Below are positions 31,741 to 40,445 of a stretch of DNA of 64,000 nt, one piece after another. Location of the stretch: NCBI GenBank assembly GCA_934481345.1, contig CAKSPF010000002.1, positions 1 to 64,000 of the forward strand. Direction: 5' to 3'. The stretch comes from an uncultured Clostridia bacterium. GTDB lineage: Bacteria; Bacillota; Clostridia; UMGS1810. Under the pieces are notes generated by a model. It ran no database searches, was not told the DNA's origin, and was given only the letters and a program-made list of their open reading frames with translations. The position numbers and the translations under genes are program-made. How positions within the stretch are numbered: position 1 is the stretch's first letter; every line of letters begins with the position of its first letter.

Positions 31741-32570
31741 TGAAAAGATTAATTATCGCTGTATTGATTTTACTTGTGTTTTGCACTGCATGCGCCCTGC
31801 CCGGTATTAACACAGGAGTTGTGCAGCCGCGCAGCGCCGAAATTCATACAGAGCAAAAAACTGAAAGCAAAAACAATAAAAAGTCTGAAACAAATACCGA
31901 AAACAAAAATAAAGACGGAGTCGAAGAAACCCCCGGTATTCTAAGCGGCAGAGTAATAGTTGTGGACGCCGGGCACGGAATAAACAGCTATAACAAACAA
32001 GAGTGCATTGCTCCGGACTCTTCCGAAACAAAAGCGGCATTTGCTTCCGGTACAAGCGGCAAAATACTTAGTGAGGAACAGCTTAATCTTGCAGTATCGC
32101 TGAAACTGGAAGCGGCGCTTGAACAGCTCGGCGCGGATGTTCATATGACGCGTACCGGCAATAAGAGCGATATGACGAATATAGACAGGGCAGAGTTTGC
32201 CAACAAGCTGAATGCGGAGCTTTCCGTAAAAATTCATGCAGACGGCAGTGAAAACAGCAGTGCTCACGGTGTTTCGGTGCTTGTTCCGTCGGCAAAACAC
32301 GTCCATGACAATGCGGTTGTTGAAAAAAGCGCGAATGCCGGTAAATTAATTCTGGAGGAATTTGTAAAATCAACGGGAGCATATAACCGAGGCATTGTTA
32401 TACGCAATGATTTGACGGGCTTTAACTGGACCAAAGTTCCGATTGTCCTCGTGGAAATGGGATTTATGACCAATGCCGAAGAAGACAGGCTCATGAGCAC
32501 GGAGGATTACCAAAATAAAATTGTTTCCGGAATAGTAAACGGAATTTGCAGATATTTTGAGCAAAAATAA
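31740..32570 (+). CDS. N-acetylmuramoyl-L-alanine amidase, lipoprotein
   Basis: 276 residues. The N terminus is a signal peptide with a lipobox-like FCTAC (Cys near residue 20), so it is probably membrane-tethered outside. A Lys/Asn/Glu-rich spacer leads to an Amidase_3 domain (zinc-dependent, cleaving the MurNAc-L-Ala bond): VVDAGHG (zinc His), EEQLNLAVSLKLE (zinc Glu), SVKIHADGS and VLVEMGFMTNAEED (catalytic Glu). ATG 31740 overlaps the preceding stop by one base, so it is translationally coupled to the YARHG protein. That coupling is the best clue that the zinc-ribbon group acts on the cell wall. Confidence 0.9.
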   Translation: MKRLIIAVLILLVFCTACALPGINTGVVQPRSAEIHTEQKTESKNNKKSETNTENKNKDGVEETPGILSGRVIVVDAGHGINSYNKQECIAPDSSETKAAFASGTSGKILSEEQLNLAVSLKLEAALEQLGADVHMTRTGNKSDMTNIDRAEFANKLNAELSVKIHADGSENSSAHGVSVLVPSAKHVHDNAVVEKSANAGKLILEEFVKSTGAYNRGIVIRNDLTGFNWTKVPIVLVEMGFMTNAEEDRLMSTEDYQNKIVSGIVNGICRYFEQK

Positions 32571-32599
32571 AAAGGATATTTTTGGTAAAACATTATGTG

Positions 32600-32628
32600 T
32601 TGACTTTTATAATATTTTGTTTTACAAT
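32600..32628 (+). promoter_or_regulatory. sigma-A promoter of lemA
   Basis: TTGACT (32600-32605) and TACAAT (32623-32628) with 17 bases between. Confidence 0.8.
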
Positions 32629-32656
32629 GAATAAAATAATATTTGGGAGTGGTATC

Positions 32657-33202
32657 ATGAAAATTCTTTTGATAATTATTGCGGTTGTTGCTATATATGC
32701 AATTTACGCATACAACAGCCTTGTATCTCTTAAAAATAAGGTTGATAACGGCTGGCATCAGATTGAAACACAGCTTCAGCGCAGATATGACCTTATACCG
32801 AACCTTGTGGAAACTGTAAAAGGTTATGCAAAGCACGAACGCGAGCTGTTCGAAAAGGTTACCGAAGCGAGGGCAAATTCCATTTCGGCACAGTCGGCTG
32901 CGGAAAAGGCTAACGCCGAAAACAACGTAACAAACGCACTTAAATCAATTTTCGCGGTTGCGGAAAATTATCCGGATCTGAAGGCTAATCAGAATTACCG
33001 CGAGCTTCAGGTTGAGCTTACAAATACGGAAAATAAAGTGTCATTTGCAAGACAGTTTTACAACGACTCCGTTACAGCATTCAACACTGCTATAGATGTA
33101 TTTCCGAAAAATATAATTGCCGGTATTCTTAATTTCAAAAAGCGTGATTATTTTGAGGTTGAAGAACCCGAAGCAAGAAAAGCTCCCAAGGTACAGTTCT
33201 GA
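32657..33202 (+). CDS. lemA: LemA family protein
   Basis: 181 residues from ATG 32657 (site GGGAGTGG); an earlier in-frame start would lie upstream of the promoter's -10. One N-terminal membrane helix (residues 2-20) is followed by the LemA helical bundle: YNSLVSLKNKVDNGWHQIET, QLQRRYDLIPNLVETVKGYA and FYNDSVTAFNTAI near the end. LemA proteins have an exposed four-helix domain with no enzyme activity known. They are often paired with HtpX-type proteases, as here, 12 bases downstream. Confidence 0.93.
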   Translation: MKILLIIIAVVAIYAIYAYNSLVSLKNKVDNGWHQIETQLQRRYDLIPNLVETVKGYAKHERELFEKVTEARANSISAQSAAEKANAENNVTNALKSIFAVAENYPDLKANQNYRELQVELTNTENKVSFARQFYNDSVTAFNTAIDVFPKNIIAGILNFKKRDYFEVEEPEARKAPKVQF

Positions 33203-33213
33203 GGTATAACGGT

Positions 33214-34107
33214 ATGTTTAAGGCTATAAAAACAAATAAATTCAAAACCTGTGTAATTGTTACCGGAGTATTTGTGTTTTTGGCGGTGGTGGTGTATTAT
33301 ATCAGCTATGCGCTCGGCTACGGTGAGTATGCCGTGCTGATTGCAACTGTATTTTCACTTGCGGCGTCGCTTGCTTCATACTGGAACAGCGATAAAATCG
33401 TTATTGCCGCAAATCACGCACACCCGGCAAATGAAATGCAGCACAGGCAGCTTATAAATGCACTTGAGGGCATATGCATTGCAGCCGGTATAGATGTTCC
33501 AAAGCTCTATGTAATGGATGATCCGTCGCCGAATGCATTTGCAACCGGCAGAAATCCAAAGCATGCCGCAATATGTGTAACGACAGGACTTTTGGATACA
33601 ATGGATTATTATCAGCTTGAAGGCGTGCTTGCTCATGAAGTGGCTCATATAAAAAACTATGATATTTTGCTTTCCACCGTTGTGTCGGTTATGGTCGGCA
33701 TTGTGGTAATGATTTCGGACATATGGTCACGCTCTATGTGGTACAGCAGACGGCGCAGCAGCGATAAAGACAAAAGCGAAGGCAATGCAATACTTATGCT
33801 TTTAGGTCTTGTATTTATTATACTTGCACCGATTGCGGGACAGATAATGAAGCTTGCTCTGAGCAGAAACAGAGAATATCTCGCAGACGCTACAGCAGTG
33901 GAATTTACGAGAAATCCCGAAGGACTTGCAACCGCGCTTGAAAAAATCGGCGGTATATCAAAACCGGTTAAGTGTGCAAGCAGCGCTACGGCAAATATGT
34001 ATATATCCGATCCTATTCTTGCTGCAAACGGCAAAAAACGGGGTTCGCTTTTTGCCACACATCCGCCTATTGAAAAAAGGGTGGAGGCTATAAGGAATTT
34101 AAGATAA
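33214..34107 (+). CDS. htpX: HtpX-like M48 zinc metalloprotease
   Basis: An integral membrane protease of 297 residues that degrades damaged membrane proteins. Two N-terminal helices (about 12-50) precede LYVMDDPSPNAFATGRNPKH and the zinc motif HEVAHIKNYD (HExxH, near 137-141), then two more helices and the third ligand region SRNREYLADATAVEFTRNP. The family is normally stress-induced. It shares a promoter with lemA; no CIRCE site is seen here. Confidence 0.93.
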   Translation: MFKAIKTNKFKTCVIVTGVFVFLAVVVYYISYALGYGEYAVLIATVFSLAASLASYWNSDKIVIAANHAHPANEMQHRQLINALEGICIAAGIDVPKLYVMDDPSPNAFATGRNPKHAAICVTTGLLDTMDYYQLEGVLAHEVAHIKNYDILLSTVVSVMVGIVVMISDIWSRSMWYSRRRSSDKDKSEGNAILMLLGLVFIILAPIAGQIMKLALSRNREYLADATAVEFTRNPEGLATALEKIGGISKPVKCASSATANMYISDPILAANGKKRGSLFATHPPIEKRVEAIRNLR

Positions 34108-34108
34108 G

Positions 34109-34651
34109 ATGTATTTTACAACGAAAAAAACAATTATATTATGCACAACGCTCTCGATGGTATGCGCCGTTGCAGGCGTTGTGTTTTATGTGAAGGATTA
34201 CGGCGGAATATACTTCTCGCTTGCCATTACTTTTTTTACGACGTTTTATCATTTTGCAATGAGGATAATTGTTGCCGTACTTGTTACGGTTTTAAGAAAA
34301 GATAAATCGGATTTCGGCCGCTTTAAAATAAGCAGGGCAGAACAGAGATTTTATGAAAAAATACATATAAAGAAATGGAAAAAGTATGTGCCGACATATA
34401 ATAAAACCCTGTTTTCTATGAAAACAAATTCTCTTTCTGCTGTATTTCATAATATGACAAATGCCCGTATAGGGCATGAGGTGATGGTTCTGCTTAGCTT
34501 TTTGCCGCTCATGTTCTCAAAACCTTTCGGCGGATTTGTGCCATTTTTGATAACGTCAGTGCTTGCGGCGACTTTTGATATGCAGTTTGTGTTTGTTCAG
34601 AGGTTTAATCAGTCGAGGATCGCAAAGCTTATTGAAAAACAAAGTAGTTGA
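34109..34651 (+). CDS. CrtO-like membrane protein (glycosyl-diaponeurosporenoate acyltransferase family)
   Basis: 180 residues with four predicted helices (about 6-24, 28-58, 123-137, 142-160). The stretch KIHIKKWKKYVPTYNKTLF, and the end LAATFDMQFVFVQRFNQSRI, align well in order with staphylococcal CrtO (the ...KWK...P... and VQRYNRPR motifs). In staphylococci CrtO acylates a carotenoid sugar. No carotenoid genes are present here, so this homolog probably acylates some other polyprenyl or surface lipid. It starts one base after the htpX stop. Homology is from recalled motifs, so the family call is moderate. Confidence 0.5.
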   Translation: MYFTTKKTIILCTTLSMVCAVAGVVFYVKDYGGIYFSLAITFFTTFYHFAMRIIVAVLVTVLRKDKSDFGRFKISRAEQRFYEKIHIKKWKKYVPTYNKTLFSMKTNSLSAVFHNMTNARIGHEVMVLLSFLPLMFSKPFGGFVPFLITSVLAATFDMQFVFVQRFNQSRIAKLIEKQSS

Positions 34652-34679
34652 AAAAATCACATTCGTATGCCTACAATTA

Positions 34680-34708
34680 TTGACTTTATCACGTTTATTT
34701 GCTATAAT
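34680..34708 (+). promoter_or_regulatory. sigma-A promoter of the amidohydrolase gene
   Basis: TTGACT (34680-34685) and TATAAT (34703-34708) with 17 bases between. Confidence 0.8.
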
Positions 34709-34739
34709 ACAGTAATATAATTAAGTAAGGTGATTAAAG

Positions 34740-35531
34740 TTGAAAATTATTGACGTACACGCACATTTTTTTCCCGACAGTCTGGCACAGAGGGCAGTGG
34801 ACAACCTTGGCAGCTATTACCATTATGTAATGCACGGCAGGGGAACTTTTAATGACCTTATGGACAGTGCCGAAAGTGCCGGTGTGGACAAGCTTGTTAT
34901 TCATTCAACTGCGCTTAAAGCCTCACAGGTAGAGGTAATAAACGACAGTACCTCGTCGCATATATCAAAAAATGTTGCCGGTTTCGGCACACTGCATCAG
35001 GATTATGACGGCGATTTTGAAAAAGAGATTAAACGTATAAAATCGCTCGGACTGCGCGGTATAAAGCTGCACCCGGATTTTCAGATGTTTAATGCTGACG
35101 ATCCCAAAATGTATCCGGTATATGATATTATCAGAGCGGAAGGACTTCCCATACTGTTTCATGCCGGAGATGTAAAGAGCAATTGTTCCGCACCGCACAG
35201 AATTGCGAAAGTCCGCAGGGATTTCCCGGGACTTACCGTAATAGCGGCTCACCTCGGAGGACATGACGCATGGGATGAGGCTGAGGAGTTTATACTCGGT
35301 ACGGATTTGTACATAGATACTTCGAGTTGCTTCAGGGATTTGAGCTATGAAAAAATACGCTCTCTTATCCGCAAGCATGATATTGATAAGGTAATGTTCG
35401 GCACGGATTATCCGATAGAAAGGCACGATTACTGCCTTGAAGAATTTTATAAATTGCAGCTTACAGATACCGAAAACGAGAAGATATTCTATAATAATGC
35501 AAACAGACTTATATTTAATAATGAGGACTAA
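34740..35531 (+). CDS. amidohydrolase family protein (TIM-barrel metal-dependent hydrolase)
   Basis: 263 residues, Amidohydro_2 type. Metal ligands: DVHAHFFPD (HxH at the N terminus), LPILFHAGD, VIAAHLGGHD and the catalytic Asp in MFGTDYPIERHDY. The family includes decarboxylases and lactonases; the substrate is not predictable. The start is the TTG at 34740 with AAGGTGATT upstream. It stands as a single gene between its promoter and the terminator at 35530. Confidence 0.85.
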   Translation: MKIIDVHAHFFPDSLAQRAVDNLGSYYHYVMHGRGTFNDLMDSAESAGVDKLVIHSTALKASQVEVINDSTSSHISKNVAGFGTLHQDYDGDFEKEIKRIKSLGLRGIKLHPDFQMFNADDPKMYPVYDIIRAEGLPILFHAGDVKSNCSAPHRIAKVRRDFPGLTVIAAHLGGHDAWDEAEEFILGTDLYIDTSSCFRDLSYEKIRSLIRKHDIDKVMFGTDYPIERHDYCLEEFYKLQLTDTENEKIFYNNANRLIFNNED

Positions 35532-35556
35532 AAGGACTGCATTGCAGCCCTTTTTT
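35530..35556 (+). terminator. Rho-independent terminator
   Basis: AAAAGG-x-CTGCA (35531-35541) pairs with TGCAG-x-CCTTTT (35543-35554) and ends in TTTTTT. Confidence 0.75.
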
Positions 35557-35574
35557 GTATGCGGAGGGATTTAG

Positions 35575-36672
35575 TTGACGGGAATATATGTTCATATACC
35601 TTTTTGTATAAAAAAATGCAATTATTGCGACTTTGCGTCTTACCCCGATAAAATCGGTATGCAATACGAATATACAGACGCTGTTTTAAAAGAAATGAAC
35701 CGGTATTGCGGTTTGAAAGCGGATACAGTGTATATCGGAGGCGGGACACCTACCTGTCTTGACAGCGATTGCCTTGAAAAACTGCTGAGCGGTATTAACG
35801 GCATATTCCGTATAGACAAAGATGCAGAGTTTACTGTGGAGGCAAATCCGAAAACGGTAGATTTGCAAAAAGCAACGATTTTGAAAAAATACGGTGTGAA
35901 CAGAATAAGCCTTGGTGCTCAGAGTTTTAATGATTCGGAGCTTATAACTCTCGGCAGAATACACAGCGCGGAGGATACGCAAAATACCTTTCGTTTACTC
36001 AGAAACGCAGGATTTGATAATATCAGCATAGACCTTATGTATGCCTTTGACGGTCAAAATACGGACACATTAAGCACATCGGCGGAACAAGTGCTAAAAC
36101 TTGAGCCGGAGCATATATCCTGTTACGGACTTAAAATTGAGCCGGGAACCCCGTTTTACCGCATGGTTAATGAAAATAAAATAAAGCAGACCGATGACGA
36201 TACCTTTGCGGATATGTATAATCTTCTGTGCAGCCGTCTGAAAGAAAACGGATATGTACATTATGAAATATCAAACTTTGCAAGGGAAAACAGAGAAAGC
36301 AGGCATAATCTGAAATACTGGAACTGCTGCGATTATCTCGGCTTCGGTGCGTCTGCCGCGTCATGCATGGGGCGCAGAAGATTTACACATTCAAAAAGCC
36401 TTGAAGATTATCTGAACGGATATAAACTCAGTGAAGATTACACTATGACAAATGATGAAGCAATGAGAGAATTTGTCATTTTGGGACTGAGAGTGATAAA
36501 AAGCGGTGTAAACAAACGGGAATTTCACAGCAGGTTTTCACTTGATTTCGACAAGGTTTTTGCCGGACAGCTGAAACGTTTTGAAAAATTTTTGATAAAC
36601 AGCTCAGACAGCCTTAAACTCAAGGAAGAAGCCGCGCTTGTGTCCAATGCAATAATGTGTGAATTTATGTGA
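35575..36672 (+). CDS. hemW: HemW-like radical SAM protein (coproporphyrinogen oxidase family)
   Basis: 365 residues. MTGIYVHIPFCIKKCNYCDF carries the Cys-x3-Cys-x2-Cys cluster at residues 11-18, YIGGGTPT the SAM-binding Gly motif, and VEANPKT and GAQSFND further family motifs. HemW members are haem chaperones rather than true oxygen-independent coproporphyrinogen oxidases; the short N terminus before the cluster fits HemW. The start is the TTG at 35575 with GCGGAGGGA upstream. In many Firmicutes hemW lies directly before hrcA, as it does here. Confidence 0.93.
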   Translation: MTGIYVHIPFCIKKCNYCDFASYPDKIGMQYEYTDAVLKEMNRYCGLKADTVYIGGGTPTCLDSDCLEKLLSGINGIFRIDKDAEFTVEANPKTVDLQKATILKKYGVNRISLGAQSFNDSELITLGRIHSAEDTQNTFRLLRNAGFDNISIDLMYAFDGQNTDTLSTSAEQVLKLEPEHISCYGLKIEPGTPFYRMVNENKIKQTDDDTFADMYNLLCSRLKENGYVHYEISNFARENRESRHNLKYWNCCDYLGFGASAASCMGRRRFTHSKSLEDYLNGYKLSEDYTMTNDEAMREFVILGLRVIKSGVNKREFHSRFSLDFDKVFAGQLKRFEKFLINSSDSLKLKEEAALVSNAIMCEFM

Positions 36673-36719
36673 TTTTAAGCATTTTAATTGTTAAATAATT
36701 GTAAATTTTAAAAAAGGTA

Positions 36720-36748
36720 TTGACAAAATCATCATATAGTGTTATTTT
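36720..36748 (+). promoter_or_regulatory. hrcA: sigma-A promoter of the hrcA-dnaK operon
   Basis: TTGACA (36720-36725) and TATTTT (36743-36748) with 17 bases between. The CIRCE operator starts eight bases further on. Confidence 0.7.
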
Positions 36749-36755
36749 ATACTTG

Positions 36756-36782
36756 TTAGCACTCGATGAGTGTGAGTGCTAA
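36756..36782. promoter_or_regulatory. CIRCE operator
   Basis: TTAGCACTC (36756-36764), nine bases, GAGTGCTAA (36774-36782): a perfect CIRCE, the binding site of HrcA, here directly before the hrcA ribosome-binding site. It implies heat-shock derepression of the operon. Confidence 0.98.
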
Positions 36783-36795
36783 AGGAGATGAAAAT

Positions 36796-37839
36796 ATGGA
36801 ATTAAGTGAAAGAAAGGAAAAAATTCTTCGTGCGATAATCGATGACTACATCATGACGGCGGAGCCTGTCGGTTCGGCTTATATATTAAGCAGCCACAAT
36901 CTCGGCGTCAGCTCGGCTACCGTAAGAAACGAAATGGCGGCTCTCGAAGAAGCGGGATATCTGGAAAAACCACATACTTCCGCAGGAAGAGTTCCTTCGG
37001 TTCTCGGCTACAGAACATATGTTAACCAGCTTATGAGAGAATATCGGCTTACACTTAATGAAATAAATCAGATAAAGGTTGCACTGGCAAAGCAATATGC
37101 AGAATTCAACAAGGTTTTGTCTGCCGTATCGGATATGGTGAGCCTGATGACAAACTACACTGCGGCTTTTACCACTCCTGTTTCATCGGAATATGTCATA
37201 TATTCCGTCAAGCTTATAAAAATAGATGACAAGAGCTTCGTAATGATAGTTGTGCTCAGTGACGGCGTGGTAAAGAACAGAACGCTCAGAGTCAAAACAC
37301 CGTATGACGGCGAGGTTCTCGAAAAGCTTTCAAATTATCTTAACAGGAAGTTCGCGGGAGTAAATCTGAATGTGCTTTCAAAGGATATCCTGGAGGAAGA
37401 AAAAGCTCTGATACCTGTGGAAAGCTTTATGCTTGACGTAATTTTTAAATTTTTTACCGATCTTGTAAATGAATCGGGCAACTGCGATATTGTTTTTTCC
37501 GGAACTACAAATATTTTTAAGCATCCGGAATTTAATGATATAAACCGTACAAAGGATTTTTTGAACTTTATGCGGCATGACAACGGAAACGAAATTAAAG
37601 AAATTCTTAAAAAATCACATCATGACAAAGATGTTTCCGTTATAATGGGAGATGAAAACCAGCATCTTAAAGAGCACAATTTGAGCATGGTTGTATCTGA
37701 TTACAGCCTTGGCAACGACCTTTTCGGAAAGCTTGCGATAATAGGTCCCACGAGGATGGATTATGCAAAGGTTATTTCAACTTTGGAGTACCTTTCAAAG
37801 CAGCTCAAGGATATAGGTCCGAACACTGAAGGAGAGTGA
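36796..37839 (+). CDS. hrcA: heat-inducible transcription repressor HrcA
   Basis: 347 residues from ATG 36796 (MELSERKEKILRAIIDDYIM), with AAAGGAGATG upstream; an in-frame ATG at 36766 lies inside CIRCE and is not used. The winged helix reads EPVGSAYILSSHNLGVSSAT with VRNEMAALEEAGYLEKPHTS, then AGRVPSVLGYRTYV. The C-terminal part has VVSDYSLGNDLFGKLAIIGP and TRMDYAKVISTLEYL, typical of HrcA. It represses its own operon through CIRCE, helped by GroEL in known systems. Confidence 0.97.
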   Translation: MELSERKEKILRAIIDDYIMTAEPVGSAYILSSHNLGVSSATVRNEMAALEEAGYLEKPHTSAGRVPSVLGYRTYVNQLMREYRLTLNEINQIKVALAKQYAEFNKVLSAVSDMVSLMTNYTAAFTTPVSSEYVIYSVKLIKIDDKSFVMIVVLSDGVVKNRTLRVKTPYDGEVLEKLSNYLNRKFAGVNLNVLSKDILEEEKALIPVESFMLDVIFKFFTDLVNESGNCDIVFSGTTNIFKHPEFNDINRTKDFLNFMRHDNGNEIKEILKKSHHDKDVSVIMGDENQHLKEHNLSMVVSDYSLGNDLFGKLAIIGPTRMDYAKVISTLEYLSKQLKDIGPNTEGE

Positions 37840-37843
37840 TAAA

Positions 37844-38407
37844 ATGTCTAAGAAAAAAACGGATACAAAAGCGGAAGAAAAGGTTTTAAAGGATGAAACC
37901 GTAAACGCAGAAACCGAAAATACAGACGCAGAAAAGAAAAATAAAACTGATGAAAAAGATTACAAAAAGCTTTTTGAAGATAAGCAAAAGGAGCTTTCTG
38001 ATATAACGGACCGTTATAAAAGGCTTATGGCTGAGTATGACAACTTCAAAAAACGGACCGTTAAGGAAAAAGAGGATATATACACCGGCAGCGTAAAAGA
38101 TACGGTTGCCGAGCTTTTGCCGGTAATAGACAATCTCGGCAGAGCGCTTGATTCGTTTGCCGATAAGGAAAGCGAGTATTTCAAGGGCGTAGAGATGGTA
38201 TTAAAGCAGACCGAAGAAATATTTAAAAAGCTTGGAGTAAGCGAAATCAAAGCAGTCGGAGAACAGTTCAATCCCGAGCTGCACAATGCAATAATGCATG
38301 TTGATGATGAAAGCATTGACGATAATACCGTAGTCGAAGAATTTATGAAAGGCTATACTTACAAGGACAAGGTAATACGTCACAGCATGGTAAAGGTTGC
38401 TAATTAA
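37844..38407 (+). CDS. grpE: nucleotide exchange factor GrpE
   Basis: 187 residues. The N-terminal 60 residues are a charged disordered segment (Lys/Glu). A long coiled coil follows (KKLFEDKQKELSDITDRYKR, LMAEYDNFKKRTVKEKEDIY) and the C-terminal beta wing (GEQFNPELHNAIMHVDDESI, VVEEFMKGYTYKDKVIRHSM, VKVAN). GrpE swaps ADP for ATP on DnaK. It lies five bases after hrcA. Confidence 0.97.
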   Translation: MSKKKTDTKAEEKVLKDETVNAETENTDAEKKNKTDEKDYKKLFEDKQKELSDITDRYKRLMAEYDNFKKRTVKEKEDIYTGSVKDTVAELLPVIDNLGRALDSFADKESEYFKGVEMVLKQTEEIFKKLGVSEIKAVGEQFNPELHNAIMHVDDESIDDNTVVEEFMKGYTYKDKVIRHSMVKVAN

Positions 38408-38457
38408 TTTGGATTTTACATTAAAATTTGTTGATAATAAAATTGGAGGTAATTTAT

Positions 38458-40305
38458 ATGTCAAAAATTATTGGTATTGATTTAGGTACTACAAATTCAT
38501 GCGTAGCAGTTATGGAAGGCGGCGAGCCTGTTGTTATAGCAAATGCCGAAGGCGCAAGAACCACGCCGTCTGTTGTTGCATTTACAAAGGACGGCGAAAG
38601 ACTGGTAGGTCAGGTCGCAAAAAGGCAGGCAATAACCAACCCGGAAAAAACCATTATATCCATAAAAAGAGATATGGGAACAGACAGAAAGGTTGATATT
38701 GACGGCAAAAAGTATACACCGCAGGAAATCTCGGCAATGATTCTCCAAAAATTAAAATCAGATGCAGAGAGCTATCTCGGTGAAAAGGTTACACAGGCTG
38801 TAATTACCGTACCGGCATATTTCAGCGATTCACAGCGTCAGGCTACAAAGGATGCAGGTAAGGTTGCAGGTCTTGAAGTCCTCAGAATTATAAATGAGCC
38901 TACGGCTGCTGCTCTTGCTTACGGTATGGATAAAGACCATGAACAGAAGATTATGGTTTACGATCTCGGCGGCGGTACATTTGATGTATCAATTCTTGAA
39001 ATCGGCGACGGAGTTTTTGAAGTTTTGGCTACCAGCGGTAATAACCGTCTTGGCGGTGATGACTTTGATGACAGAATTATTAAGTATCTTGTCGAAGAAT
39101 TCAAAAAGGACAGCGGCATAGATTTAAGCGGCGACAAAATGGCAATGCAGAGATTGAAGGAAGCTGCCGAAAAAGCTAAAATTGAGCTTTCCGGCGTAAC
39201 AACTTCAAATATCAATCTGCCGTTTATCACAGCAGACGCTACAGGTCCCAAGCACCTTGACGTTACGCTTACAAGAAGCAAATTCGATGAACTTACAGCA
39301 GATTTGGTAGAAGCAACCATGGGACCGACAAAGAATGCACTTTCCGACGCAGGTCTTACTCCTTCGGATATTCACAAAGTTCTTTTGGTCGGCGGTTCAT
39401 CCAGAATACCTGCTGTTCAGGAAGCTGTTAAGAAATTAATAGGCAAAGAGCCGCATAAGGGCATAAACCCCGATGAATGTGTTGCAATGGGTGCAGCAAT
39501 TCAGGGCGGTGTGCTTGCCGGTGATGTTAAAGACCTTCTTCTTCTGGACGTAACTCCGCTTTCACTCGGTATCGAAACAATGGGCGGCGTTTGCACAAAG
39601 CTTATTGAGAGAAATACTACAATTCCTACCAAAAAGAGCCAGGTATTCTCAACAGCGGCAGACAATCAGACAAGTGTTGAAATAAACGTTCTTCAGGGCG
39701 AAAGAGAAATGGCTGCATATAACAAGAGCCTCGGAAGATTTTCACTTACGGGAATTGCTCCCGCTCCGAGAGGCGTTCCGCAGATTGAGGTTAGCTTCGA
39801 TATTGATGCAAACGGTATCGTGCATGTATCCGCTAAGGATATGGCAACAGGCAATGAGCAGGATATAACCATTACCGCAAGCTCAAATCTTTCGGAAGAG
39901 GATATTGATAAGGCAGTTAAGGAAGCAGAAAAATTTGCCGAAGAAGATAAAAAACGTAAAGAAGAAGTTGAAGTAAGAAATAATGCCGATTCTCTCGTTT
40001 ATCAGTGCGAGAAATCCATGAATGACCTCGGCGATAAGCTTGATCCTGCTGATAAGAGCGAAATTGAAGCAAAAATTGCAGACCTTAAAAAAGCTCTTGA
40101 AGGTACAGATACAGATGCAATAAAGAATGCTACAGACGAGCTTCAGAAGAAGTTCTACGATGTGTCTTCAAAAATGTATCAGGCTGCAAATCCGCAGGGC
40201 GCTCAGGGTACGCAGGAAGGACCGCAGGGCGGCGCTTCAAACGGCGGTGCGCAGGGCGGCACATATGACGGCGATTACACTGTCGTAGATGATGATAATA
40301 AATAA
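38458..40305 (+). CDS. dnaK: chaperone DnaK (Hsp70)
   Basis: 615 residues from ATG 38458 (MSKIIGIDLGTTNSCVAVME; site TTGGAGG). IGIDLGTTNS is the phosphate loop, VYDLGGGTFDVS and LLVGGSSRIPAV the other Hsp70 signatures, and LLLLDVTPLSLGIETMGG opens the substrate domain. The deletion in the ATPase domain typical of Gram-positive Hsp70 fits the length. The C terminus is a Gly/Gln/Asn-rich tail ending in VVDDDNK. Third gene of the CIRCE operon. Confidence 0.98.
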   Translation: MSKIIGIDLGTTNSCVAVMEGGEPVVIANAEGARTTPSVVAFTKDGERLVGQVAKRQAITNPEKTIISIKRDMGTDRKVDIDGKKYTPQEISAMILQKLKSDAESYLGEKVTQAVITVPAYFSDSQRQATKDAGKVAGLEVLRIINEPTAAALAYGMDKDHEQKIMVYDLGGGTFDVSILEIGDGVFEVLATSGNNRLGGDDFDDRIIKYLVEEFKKDSGIDLSGDKMAMQRLKEAAEKAKIELSGVTTSNINLPFITADATGPKHLDVTLTRSKFDELTADLVEATMGPTKNALSDAGLTPSDIHKVLLVGGSSRIPAVQEAVKKLIGKEPHKGINPDECVAMGAAIQGGVLAGDVKDLLLLDVTPLSLGIETMGGVCTKLIERNTTIPTKKSQVFSTAADNQTSVEINVLQGEREMAAYNKSLGRFSLTGIAPAPRGVPQIEVSFDIDANGIVHVSAKDMATGNEQDITITASSNLSEEDIDKAVKEAEKFAEEDKKRKEEVEVRNNADSLVYQCEKSMNDLGDKLDPADKSEIEAKIADLKKALEGTDTDAIKNATDELQKKFYDVSSKMYQAANPQGAQGTQEGPQGGASNGGAQGGTYDGDYTVVDDDNK

Positions 40306-40393
40306 TCAGAAATAAAGCTGAATCCGGCAGCATTAAGACAGCCGGACATTCAAAAAAGGGGGAGGAACCCCGTTTAGTCAGCAATAAACCGGG

Positions 40394-40417
40394 ATGCGCG
40401 GCAAGAATGCCGCGCGT
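40394..40417 (+). repeat. GC-rich hairpin between dnaK and dnaJ
   Basis: GCGCGGCA (40396-40403), loop AGAA, TGCCGCGC (40408-40415). No T run follows. It could be a processing or partial attenuation site that sets the dnaK:dnaJ ratio. The rest of the 140-base gap shows nothing else. Confidence 0.6.
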
Positions 40418-40445
40418 TTCCGATTGTTGAAGGACGGTGAATTTT

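Noticed and set aside
36766..36795. Upstream ATG for hrcA
   Set aside because: It falls within the CIRCE operator and has no ribosome-binding site; ATG 36796 does.
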